Source: Przewalskia tangutica
Lineage: Eukaryota; Streptophyta; Magnoliopsida; Solanales; Solanaceae
Reading direction: 5' to 3'
DNA length: 64,000 nucleotides
NCBI GenBank assembly: GCA_029844215.1
Contig: CM056721.1
Location: 132,523,254-132,587,253 of the forward strand
Made by a program: the position numbers and the translations under genes. Position 1 is the first letter of the stretch, and each line of letters starts with the position of its first letter. The notes beneath the pieces are model-generated. The model made no database searches. It was given only the letters and a program-made list of their open reading frames with translations, and was not told the origin of the DNA. Positions 22,603 to 30,856 of the stretch are shown here, in pieces.

Positions 22603-22853
22603 AAAAGCAAGGGTAGTCAAGTTGGTGTAGCAGTAGAGCGGATAGTCAAGTTGGTTTAGCAGTAGAGCGCAGGACCGCAAGGTCACGAGTTCGATCCCCT
22701 GCACAAACCTTCTTGGTTGAGCCTGTCACACATGACTTGCCAAATGTGGTTAATCGGTTGACGTGGTTTGCAGGCTATTGCGTCAGCCCGGGGTTTATCC
22801 TGTGCGCACTCGAAAGAGTAGCGGCTGCGGGTTCCTTCGTCAAAAAAAATAAA
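22603..22853 (+). mobile_element. tRNA-derived SINE with a duplicated A-box region, 17-bp TSD
   Basis: AATGGTACAACATAAGT flanks the element at 22586-22602 and 22854-22870. The 5' part resembles a tRNA: an A-box-like TTGGTTTAGCAGTAGAGCG and a B box GAGTTCGATCCC. The body includes GTAGCGGCTGCGGGTTCC, and it ends in an A-rich tail. The A-box region is present twice, 29 bp apart (22614-22642 and 22643-22671). It resembles Solanaceae SINEs, but I cannot assign the family. Confidence 0.85.
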
Positions 22854-23221
22854 AATGGTACAACATAAGTGATTTTAAGAATATCAAAATATGGTATTGT
22901 TTTTTAAAAAAATTACCATTATCTAATACATAAGCCGAACAAAATTTTTAAAACGAGTTCGATCCCCTGCATAAACCTTCTTGGTTGAGTCTGTCACACA
23001 TGACTTGCCAAGTGTGGTTAATCGGTTGACGTGGTTTGCAGGCTATTGCGTCAGCCCGGTGTTTATCCTGTGCGCACTCGAAAGAGTAGCGGCTGCGGAT
23101 TCCTTCGTAAAAAAAAATAAAAATGGTACAACATTAAGTGATTTTAAGAATATCAAAATATGGTATTGTTTTTAAAAAAAATTACCATTATCTAATGCAT
23201 AAGCCGAACAAAATTTTTAAA
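22686..23221 (+). repeat. 268-bp tandem duplication covering the SINE 3' part and flank
   Basis: The block beginning CGAGTTCGATCCCCTGC at 22686 repeats at 22954, including the SINE 3' half, the A-rich tail, one copy of the target duplication and about 80 bp of flank. The copies differ at only a few bases. The joint lies at AAAACG, which also occurs where the second copy ends. The duplication post-dates the SINE insertion. Confidence 0.88.
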
Positions 23222-23345
23222 ACGTCTTTCAATGTTTCTTTACATTTTCTGATGAGAAAACAGGGTTATATATCCATATACCTACATTAATTATGTAATT
23301 AAATAATTTTTCATGGGTATGTCGAAATTTTCAAAAATCACTATT

Positions 23346-23602
23346 GTAGAGAGTATATATTCCTTCCGGTTCAAAAAAAGTGTCCATTTAATTATATTTT
23401 TTGTTAAAAAAGAGTGTCCGCTTAACAAATCAAGAAAAAATGAACCTTAATTTTTCATGTTTGCCCTTAATAAGTACTGAGTGATCAATCTCAATACTTA
23501 TTTAATTATTAATAGTTTAATCAAATTACTTATTTTTGTTTAGCAATTAATATTTGTAAATGGCTAAGTGGATATACTTTTTAAACCCTAGGGAGTATTA
23601 AA
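23346..23602. mobile_element. Stowaway-like MITE relic
   Basis: The left end ATTCCTTCCGGTTCAAAAAA and the right end TTTTTAAACCCTAGGGAGTAT are inverted relatives of the CTCCCTCCGT type. AAGTGTCCATTTAATTAT near the left is echoed by ATGGCTAAGTGGATATACTT near the right. Confidence 0.6.
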
Positions 23603-23830
23603 TTGTAAGTATTAGCAATTAGTATTTGTAAATGACTAAGTAAATATACTTTTTGAACCCGAGGGAGTATAAAATTGTAAGTATTAGCAATTAGTATTTA
23701 TAAATGGCTAAGTGAATATACTTTTTGAACCCGAGGGAATATTAAATTGTAAAGTATTAGCAATTAGTATTTGTAATGACTAAGTGAATATACTTTTTGA
23801 ACCAGAGGGAGTACTAAATTGTAAGTATAA
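23541..23830 (+). repeat. four-copy, 72-bp minisatellite grown from the MITE end
   Basis: TAGCAATTA starts units at 23541, 23613, 23685 and 23758. Each unit carries TATTTGTAAATG, TATACTTTTT and a GAGGGAGTAT-type MITE terminus, then AAATTGTAAGTAT. Unit spacing is 72, 72 and 73 bp. Confidence 0.85.
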
Positions 23831-24190
23831 TCTCGTAATTTGCGCTACCATAAGGAGCCAATATCCTCTTTTTGCTAATCCGAAGAGAGACAAATTTCGC
23901 ATAATAAAATTGTTGCTAATGTTAAAATAACTCTTTTATCTTTAAAATCTACTCAAAATCACCGTAATATTTATGTTAGCTACTCGCTTTGGCAGTACCT
24001 AATGCATGTCTTTGGTGTTACCATCGAAGCTCTCTCCTTCAAAATATATCTATTTGTTTCTATTTATTTACATTTTCACTCGAATAATATATAATTTTCA
24101 TCAAAAACTCTTTTATATTAAAAGATCATACAATTTTCTTATAGCGAATTTACATGTGAGATGCACACAAAAATAATTAACAACGTCTTT
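23830..24190. repeat. old tandem array, monomer 2
   Basis: It contains AAAATCTACTCAAAATCACC, TTAGCTACTCGCTTTGGCAG, CATACAATTTTCTTATAG and AACGTCTTT in the same order as the other monomers. It ends where copia-C begins. Confidence 0.55.
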
Positions 24191-24309
24191 CAGTATATAT
24201 TGTAATTATTATTATATATTTAAGGTAGCTTATGATTCTTACCGTATTAAGAATCACCTTTGTATAACTATGAAAGAAAACGTTAAGGAAAGATTATCAC
24301 AATCTTACA
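24191..24309 (+). repeat. 5' LTR of copia-C, lacking its first 19 bp
   Basis: CAGTATATATTGTAATTATT at the left equals position 29083 of the 3' LTR, which itself begins at 29064 with TGTATTAGCGG. It ends AATCTTACA directly before the PBS. A TATTTAAGG box at about 24218 could be the TATA element. Confidence 0.7.
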
Positions 24310-24438
24310 TGATATCAGAAGTCAAAATCCTAGGATTGTTTTAACCTTTGCTTGCCGCCGCCCCTCCCCTATTCTTGGCCTGCCGCCGACAACCTCTAAA
24401 TAATTTTTTTCTTCCCTTCTTCTTCCTTCTACACTACA

Positions 24439-25290
24439 ATGACTAATCTTCAATCTCCTGACGAGGCAACTTCCTCAACAGTCGTCACTTCAAAACCATC
24501 TTTTCCCCCATCTATTCATCCTGCACTAACCGTCTCTAATATCAAGCACGGTCTCCCAATAATTCTTGATCAAGAAAACGGTCAGTACTCCCCATGGGTC
24601 GAACTTTTTCGTATTCATGCATGTCTCTATAACGTGCTCGACCACATAGACGACTCCTTCCCTCGTCCCCCTGAAGTTGACGACACTACTTGGCTTCGTC
24701 TTGACGACGCTGTAAAAGAGTGGATTTATGGCAGTATTTCTCAAGATTTGTTTCTCACTATAATGAAACCGGTGCGTCGGCTCATGATTTATGGCTCCAG
24801 ATGGATGAAATATTTCAAGATAACAAGCACACTCGTGCTGTGTATTTGGAGGAACAGTTCAATAACACATTCTTTGAAAATTTCTCCAACATGTCTGAGT
24901 ATTGCAAACAGTTAAAACTGGTGGCGAACCAACTTTCCAACGTTGGCACGCCTGTCTCTGAGACTAAGATGGTATTACAACTCATTGTAGGCCTTCCCAA
25001 AGAAGAGTACGATACGATGACCACAATGATTCAACAGGCTGATCCATTACCGAGTTTTAACAACACCCGCTCATAATTGTTACTTGAAGAAACCCGTCGT
25101 GCAAAGCAGGATGAGCACAATCAAAAGGTGTTAGCCGTCGAAACTTCACCACAAAACCAGGTCCCCGCCAGCCCAACCCCGTCGGAAAATTCTCAACCGC
25201 AGCAGAACCACGGGGCAGGGGTGGTCGGGGTCGTGGAGGCGACATAGATGATAAGGGTCGTGGTAAGGGCCGCAACCTAGTCCGTATGCA
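24439..25290 (+). pseudogene. copia-C gag
   Basis: ATG at 24439 opens a copia gag with ALTVSNIKHGLPIILDQENG and WVELFRIHACLYNVLDHID. The frame shifts near 24770 into a second frame with HTRAVYLEEQFNNTFFENFS and YCKQLKLVANQLSNVGTPVS, and reaches a stop at about 25074-25076. A Gly/Arg-rich tail follows to about 25290 in yet another frame. It probably formed the particle protein once; it is not functional now. Confidence 0.8.
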
Positions 25291-25479
25291 CACTGGACTG
25301 GCCCAATTACAAATTTCCAGCTGCAGCAGCCGCGGGCCTCACCTCCAGCAACTGTAGCGGTCCAATTCCCATACACACAACAAGGGTTGTTGGGCCCAGT
25401 ACCAGGCTTTCGGCCAGCTATATTTCCAACCCATCAGGCCCACTTTCATCAAGCCCAGTTTCAGCAGCCCACCAATGGC

Positions 25480-26900
25480 TTTGCCCCAACTGATTTGGGT
25501 CATGCTTTCGGTAGTCTAAACTTACAGCAGCCCGATGAAAATTGGTACATAGATTCGGGAGCCACATCTCACCTCACTCGCTTTGCATGTAACATTCCTA
25601 CTATGTTAAATTAAAGTATCCTCAATTTATCACTATTGACAATGGTCATCACATTCCAATACAAGGTTATGATACTTTCCACAAAAAACCCCACACCCAC
25701 ATTTTTCCGTTAAAAATGTTATGTATGCACCAAATATCATTAAGAACCTACTTTCTGTCCGTAAATTTACTCGTGATAATTTTGTTTCAGATGAGTTTGA
25801 CCCATTTGGTTTTTCTGTGAAGGATCTTCATACGGGGACCTATCTTACGAGATACAATAACACGAGGGATCTCTATCCATTCTCATCCATCTCCGCTGCC
25901 GGTTCTTGCTATTCCGTCTCACTCACTGCCATCTCTCCAACCACTTGGCATAGCATGCTTGGCCATCCAGGCACCGTCTCACTCACTGCCATCTCTCCAA
26001 CCATTTGGCATAGCATGCTTGGCCATCCAGACACTTCAGTTTTTAATTTTCTTAGATGCAATAACTTTATCAGATGTAATAATGGGTGATTTTCCCATAA
26101 CTGTGTTTCTTGTTGCCTAGGAAAACATATTCGTCTTCCGTTTAAATCATCTACCAGTGTTACTTTTTCACTATTTGATATTATACATGCTGATTTGTGG
26201 ACTTTCCCCGTTCCTAGTTCACTTGATCATAAATATTATCTGGTATTGTTAGAAGATGTCTTCCATTATGTTTGGTTGTTCTCACTTAAATTTAAATCGG
26301 AAAAGTTTGTCAAATTTCTTGAATTACGTACCTTTATAAAAACACAGTTTGAAAAATCTATAAAATTATTTCAGTGTGATAATAGTCGTGAATTCAATAA
26401 TTCTATGTTTCACTGGTTTTGTAGCAATAATGACATGTTTTTTTCATTTCTCCTGCCCCCATACCTTACCTCAAAATGGTAAGGCCGAACACATTTTCTA
26501 CACCATTAATAACATGGTTCGTACTCTCTTGTTTCATGTGTCTCTTCCTCCGTCCTTCTGGATTTGTGTCGCCAAAATATCTGAATATATTCTAAATATT
26601 CTACCCACTAGTACCCTTCACAACATGACTCCGACCGAAATTCTATATCACATGATTCCCTCATACGATCACCTAAGAATATTCGGTTGCATGTGTTATC
26701 CCAATCTTGCCTCTACCGCCCCTTACAAACTAGCACCTCGAACCACTATGTGTTTCTTCTTAGATTTTATGTCTAATCATAGAGGCTATTTGTGCTATGA
26801 CTTTCCACTCGTCAAATCAACATATCTTGTCACGTTACGTTCGATGAGGTCACATTCTCGTTTTCGAATCTCCAGAAATTTCAGAAACCAGACTACTCCT
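25480..26900 (+). pseudogene. copia-C protease, GAG-pre-integrase and integrase
   Basis: DENWYIDSGATSHLT (about 25535-25580) is the protease active-site block with intact DSG. After a stop, APNIIKNLLSVRKFTRDNF and the HSMLGHPG pre-integrase motif follow; the latter occurs twice through a 60-bp in-frame tandem duplication (25915-25974 and 25975-26034). The integrase core shows FDIIHADLWTFPVPSS, EDVFHYVWLF, FQCDNSREF and PQNGKAEH in two frames, then PPSFWICVAKISEYILN and HLRIFGCMCY. Beyond about 26840 the frame decays into Thr/Pro-rich linker sequence. Confidence 0.8.
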
Positions 26901-27529
26901 CTCTTGACGAGCCCGTCGTCTCTCCCGTCATCCTCAGTCAAATCACTTAGTACGTCACCGAAATCTCTTCTCTGCCACCAGTTTCCAATGCTACTGTCAG
27001 TCGATCGACGACACTGCCATCGGCGGTGTCCTTTCCCCCGTCGTTATCAGCTGCCCATAACTCCAGTAACCTATCTCACATTGTCTCCACACTGGTTCGC
27101 CACCATCAGCACACCCAACTACGAACCACAACACCACCGAAAATGTCCCATCCCCACATCGATAATTCTGACCACACCGACATCCACTAGTCCATGGTCG
27201 ACCAGATAATACAATCGACAACACCACCCATCCCACTACCTGACACTACTTCTACCACCACCATCGTCACTGTACGATACCCACAACACATTCGACCACA
27301 TCAGATACACCACACCGCGCCGCTTCACAAACCCCAACACACTGTTCAACCACTTCACCAACAACAACCAATCCGCAACACATATTATCTACACCAGTAA
27401 CCTACCAGCTGCCCAACCCACACACTACCTCCACTCACCAAATGGAAATTTGTGTCAAATACGGGATTTTCAAGCCCAAAACCCAGTTTAACCTGTCCGT
27501 CCAAACAACTTTCCTAATTCAACCCCCCC

Positions 27530-28270
27530 CCCAAATTAGCCAAAGTAGACCCTAATTGGAATGCAGCGATGTGTGAGGAATTTAATGCTTTAATGAAACA
27601 ACACACGTGAGATTTGGTACCTATACCGTATAGGGTGAATGCGATATGTTGCATGTGGTTATTTCACCATAAATTCAAAGACAGTGGAGACTTAGAGATG
27701 TATAAGGAACGTCTTGTGGCTAATCACTAATGACATAAATCAACAAGAGGGTATTGATTGTGGCGAGATGTTTAGCCCGATTGTCAAACCGCCTACGATT
27801 CGTATAGTTCGAGGTATAGCCACGGGGAAACACTGGCTGATACATCAATTTGATGTGAAAAATGTATTTCTACACGGAGACTTAAAAAAATAGTGTACAT
27901 GCACCAGCCACCTGACTTTCTCCATCCAACAACCCCTCATTATGTTTGCCGACTCCGTAAGTCACTGTATGGCCTGAAGCAGTCCCCGCGTGCTTGGTAT
28001 GATCGATTTGCCATTTATATTATGTAGATTGAATTTTTATGAAGCAAGTGTGATAATTCTCTATTCATTTTTCATTGCAGGTAGTAACACTACTTACTTA
28101 TTGCTCTATGTGGATGGTATTGTTCTCACTGCCTCATCTGATGTGTTGAAAAATGAGATTATTGCTTTACTTAAAATCGATTTTTCTATGACTGATTTGG
28201 ACAAGTTGAGTTACTTCTTGGGTATATCAGTGACCAGATCTGCAGACTATATATTCTTGAGTTAGCGTAA
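27530..28270 (+). pseudogene. copia-C reverse transcriptase, catalytic box mutated
   Basis: The sequence around 27560-27960 gives fragments of the RT start, including IHQFDVKNVFLHGDLKK and SLYGLKQSPRAWYDRF. The catalytic box reads LLLYVDGIVLTASSD, so the second Asp of YVDD is Gly. DLDKLSYFLGISVTRSADYI follows. Frameshifts occur near 27890 and 28020. Confidence 0.78.
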
Positions 28271-28301
28271 GAATGCAAAAGATATAGTATAAGGGGCTAA
28301 A

Positions 28302-29040
28302 ATGGAAAATTGTAAAATCATGCCCACTCCGGTTGATTCAAAATCCAAGCTTAGTGCTATGGATGGTGCTCCAGTCTCTGATCCTGCTCTATATAAGAGC
28401 CTTGCAGATGCACTTCAGTATCTTACTTTCACCAGACCAGATATTGCATATGATGTTCAGCAGGTGTGTCTGTTTATGCATGCCTAGAGAGTCTCATTTC
28501 ACTGTCCTTAAGCGTATCATTTGATATATTAAGGCACACTTGATTATGGATTACATATATACCCATATGCGCCGACCATGTTGTTATCTTACACAGATGT
28601 AGATTGGGCTGAGTGTCCGGACACGCGACGCTCCACCTCCGGCTATTGTGTATTCTTAGGGGATAATCTAGGTTCATGGTCTGCCAAGAGACAAGCCACC
28701 CAATCCCGTTCGAGTGTCGAAGCAGAATACAGAGGCGTTGCTAGTGTTGTAGCTGAAATTTGTTGACTCCGAAATCTATTTTTGGAGCTCCAGTGTCCTT
28801 TGCGTCGAGCGTCCATCGTCTACTGTGATAACATATCTGCTATATATCTTTCTCACAATCCGGTTCAACATAAGAGAATCAAACACATTGAGATGAATAT
28901 ACATTTTGTTCGTGAGAAGGTTGCTCTTGGTCATGTCCGAGTGTTGCATGTGCCTTCGTCATATCAATACGCAGATATATTCACCAAAGGACTTCCCAGA
29001 CAATTATTCCTTCACTTTAGATCCAGTCTCAGCGTCTGAC
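28302..29040 (+). pseudogene. copia-C RT C-terminus and RNase H
   Basis: The RT end has PVDSKSKL, then SLADALQYLTFTRPDIAYDV. RNase H starts at about 28575 with LLSYTDVDWAECPDTRRST. It includes SWSAKRQATQSRSSVEAEYR with the catalytic Glu region, a YCDNISAIYLSHNPVQHKR block, and KHIEMNIHFVREKV near the end. A TGA at about 28763-28765 and a frameshift break it. The polypurine-like tract and the 3' LTR follow immediately. Confidence 0.8.
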
Positions 29041-29063
29041 CTTCTTCCGCTCCGACTGAGAGG

Positions 29064-29232
29064 GTGTATTAGCGGATATTCACAGTATATATTGTAATTA
29101 TTACTATTATTATTATTATTATGTATTTAAGGTAGCTTAGAATTTTTATCGTATTAAAAATCACATTTGTACAACTATATATATTGTGAATTAATAAAAA
29201 AAAGCGCTAATGAAAAATTATCACAATCTTAC
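29064..29232 (+). repeat. 3' LTR of copia-C
   Basis: It starts TGTATTAGCGGATATTCACA after a CTGAGAGGG purine-rich tract and ends ATCACAATCTTAC. It matches the 5' LTR through GTATTTAAGGTAGCTTA and AAATCAC. A small (ATT)n run at about 29107-29121 is longer than in the 5' LTR. Confidence 0.75.
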
Positions 29233-29975
29233 CGTAACAATATTAGCTACTCGTTTTGGCAGTACCTGATACATGCCTTTGACGTTAGCTTCAAAAACTT
29301 CACAACAAATTATTATTTTTCTAATTATTTACAACTCACTCTAATAATATATTGATTTTCATCAGATACTCTTTGATATTGAAAATCATGCAATTTTCTT
29401 ATGGTCAGTCCGCTTATGTGATACACAAAAAGAATTAAAAACGTCTTTCAATATATCTTTATATTTTTTGATGAGTAAAATGGTAATATAGCCATATACC
29501 CTCGCCAACTAATATAGTTAAATAATTTTTTAATGATTGTGTTAAAACTTTAAAAATTAATTATTGTAAATGGAAGAGTAGCTATTAACTATACCTATCA
29601 ATATAGAGATAAGATCTATGTATATACACTCTACCCTCCCGAACTCTCCGTCGTGAGATTGTAGTTGTACTGAGTATGTTGTTGTTGTTGAAAGAGTAGC
29701 TATTAAATTATAACTATAATCTCGTGCATTCTTATTGCTAATCACGAGATTTACGAAATTTATGTAACATAATTGCAACTAATGTTGAAATAATTTTTTT
29801 ATTTCTAAAATCTACTGAAAATTACTGTAATAGTTATATTAGCTACTCGTTGTGGCAGTACTTGAGACATGCCTTTGGGCATCCGCATTACCCAATAATA
29901 ATTTTGATGCGGAACTCTTTTATATTGAGGAATCATACAATTTGTTTATGGCAAGTTCACGATACACAAAATATT
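29233..29975. repeat. old tandem array, monomers 3 and 4
   Basis: TTAGCTACTCGTTTTGGCAG at about 29242 and TTAGCTACTCGTTGTGGCAG at about 29839 anchor two copies. Both have an ATCATGCAATTTTCTTATGG / ATCATACAATTTGTTTATGG block. They are about 600 bp apart, or about 480 bp after removing the SINE between them. No genes. Confidence 0.6.
29589..29691 (+). mobile_element. 5'-truncated SINE, TS-like, 15-bp TSD
   Basis: AAGAGTAGCTATTAA flanks it at 29574-29588 and 29692-29706. The body includes CACTCTACCCTCCCGAAC and ends with GAGTATGTTGTTGTTGTTG, the TTG-repeat tail typical of the TS SINE family of tobacco and relatives. Only the last roughly 100 bp inserted, so the tRNA-related promoter is absent. 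Confidence 0.82.
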
Positions 29976-30076
29976 TTCGCCTATTTTTGAAATAAATGCC
30001 AACATAAATTCATTACTCTCTAAGATTTAAAGATGTTGAGTAGTCCTTATTATCGAGGAAGTATCCAGTTCATCTA

Positions 30077-30340
30077 GGGCTCGTTTGGTACGTCACATTG
30101 AACTGTATTAATATATAATAGACGATATTAGAGTATTAATATATAATAAACTGTATTTTTGTATTTTTTTTATTTTCAGTACAGTCCAGGGGAAACCCAT
30201 CTACTAGATGGATCTCAAAAATAACAGTTGGAGTGTACTGTTTTTAGAAATAGTCCAGTTCGTCTGAAAACGTCCACCAAACACTGTATTATTTTTTTAT
30301 TCAGTGTAATCCATCGTAATATAGCTTACCAAACGTGCCC
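30077..30340. mobile_element. Tourist-like (PIF/Harbinger) MITE, TSD CTA
   Basis: GGGCTCGTTTGGTA at the left matches TACCAAACGTGCCC at the right in 13 of 14 positions. CTA flanks both sides (30074-30076, 30341-30343). The length is 264 bp. Internal ACTGTATTAATATATAATA and CAGTCCAG blocks also pair across the element. It lies about 230 bp upstream of the host gene's TATA box. Confidence 0.85.
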
Positions 30341-30569
30341 CTAAAGCACAACTACTACAACACTGATTTTCCTTGACCAAAAAAAAAAAAAGAAAGGAGA
30401 AGATTTAAGATTTAAGAAATAAAGCGCGAAAGAAGTAAAACCAATTCCACAACTCGCACGTGCTACCGCTTCCAAACCAATTTGAAGGAAGGTTAAGCAG
30501 GGAATTCGACTAAAAGCAAAGGGTAAAAGAGTCAATTCGTAATATCAATCGTTTTGCTTTAGATCAAGG

Positions 30570-30590
30570 CCAATGGCTACACCTATAAAT
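30570..30590 (+). promoter_or_regulatory. CCAAT and TATA-type core promoter of the bromodomain gene
   Basis: CCAAT at 30570-30574 is followed by TATAAAT at 30584-30590, 267 bp before the ATG. A start of transcription about 30 bp downstream (near 30618) would give a 5' leader of about 240 bp. No upstream ATG context was judged to compete with the chosen start. Confidence 0.5.
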
Positions 30591-30797
30591 GCCCAAAGTC
30601 CTCGATTCGTTTACCCATTCAAAAACCCATAACAATAAGCACAGACTCACTATTAAACGGAGCACCAAAAAGATAAAATTAAAGATGGTATATATATAAA
30701 TCTACACACGAAGAAGACGAAACTAAACCAAATAAAAAGCAGAAATAAAATACCTAATCAAACCCTAGCTAAGTTTATTTCATGATGTGATTAAAAC

Positions 30798-30802
<5 letters not shown>

Positions 30803-30828
<26 letters not shown>
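30803..30828. repeat. (AT)n microsatellite in the 5' leader
   Basis: About 13 AT units followed by GTATGTATATGTG, ending 28 bp before the start codon of the bromodomain gene. Likely length-polymorphic. Confidence 0.9.
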
Positions 30829-30836
<8 letters not shown>

Positions 30837-30856
30837 ATGTGTAAAAGGAACATAGA

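Larger units (their letters stand above)
22500..23345. repeat. old tandem array, monomer 1 (interrupted)
   Basis: The segment shares an ordered set of landmarks with 23830-24190, 29233-29720 and 29720-29975: AAAATCTACTNAAAATCAC, GAGCTATCCGTTTTGGTAGTAC, AAAACGTCTTTCAATG, TTTTCTGATGAG and CATATACC. It is interrupted by the SINE at 22603-22853 and its tandem duplication. The repeat unit without insertions is about 0.4-0.5 kb. Confidence 0.55.
24191..29232 (+). mobile_element. Ty1/copia element (copia-C), decayed
   Basis: The order is 5' LTR (24191-24309), PBS TGATATCAGAAG (24310), gag, protease, integrase, RT, RNase H, then a polypurine-like CTGAGAGGG before the 3' LTR (29064-29232). The domain order is that of copia elements. 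Every domain has stops or frameshifts, and the RT catalytic box is mutated. The 5' LTR lacks the first 19 bp found in the 3' LTR, and no TSD was found. About 290 bp of the surrounding tandem array also appears to be missing at the junction. Confidence 0.85.

Noticed and set aside
22603..22700. Possible tRNA gene (A- and B-box-like sequence)
   Set aside because: It does not fold as a full tRNA, has a duplicated A box, and is followed by a SINE body, an A-rich tail and a 17-bp target duplication.
23541..23830. Regular 72-bp repeats, first considered as a CRISPR-like array
   Set aside because: The repeats are contiguous with no unique spacers, they derive from a MITE end, and the genome is a plant nuclear genome.
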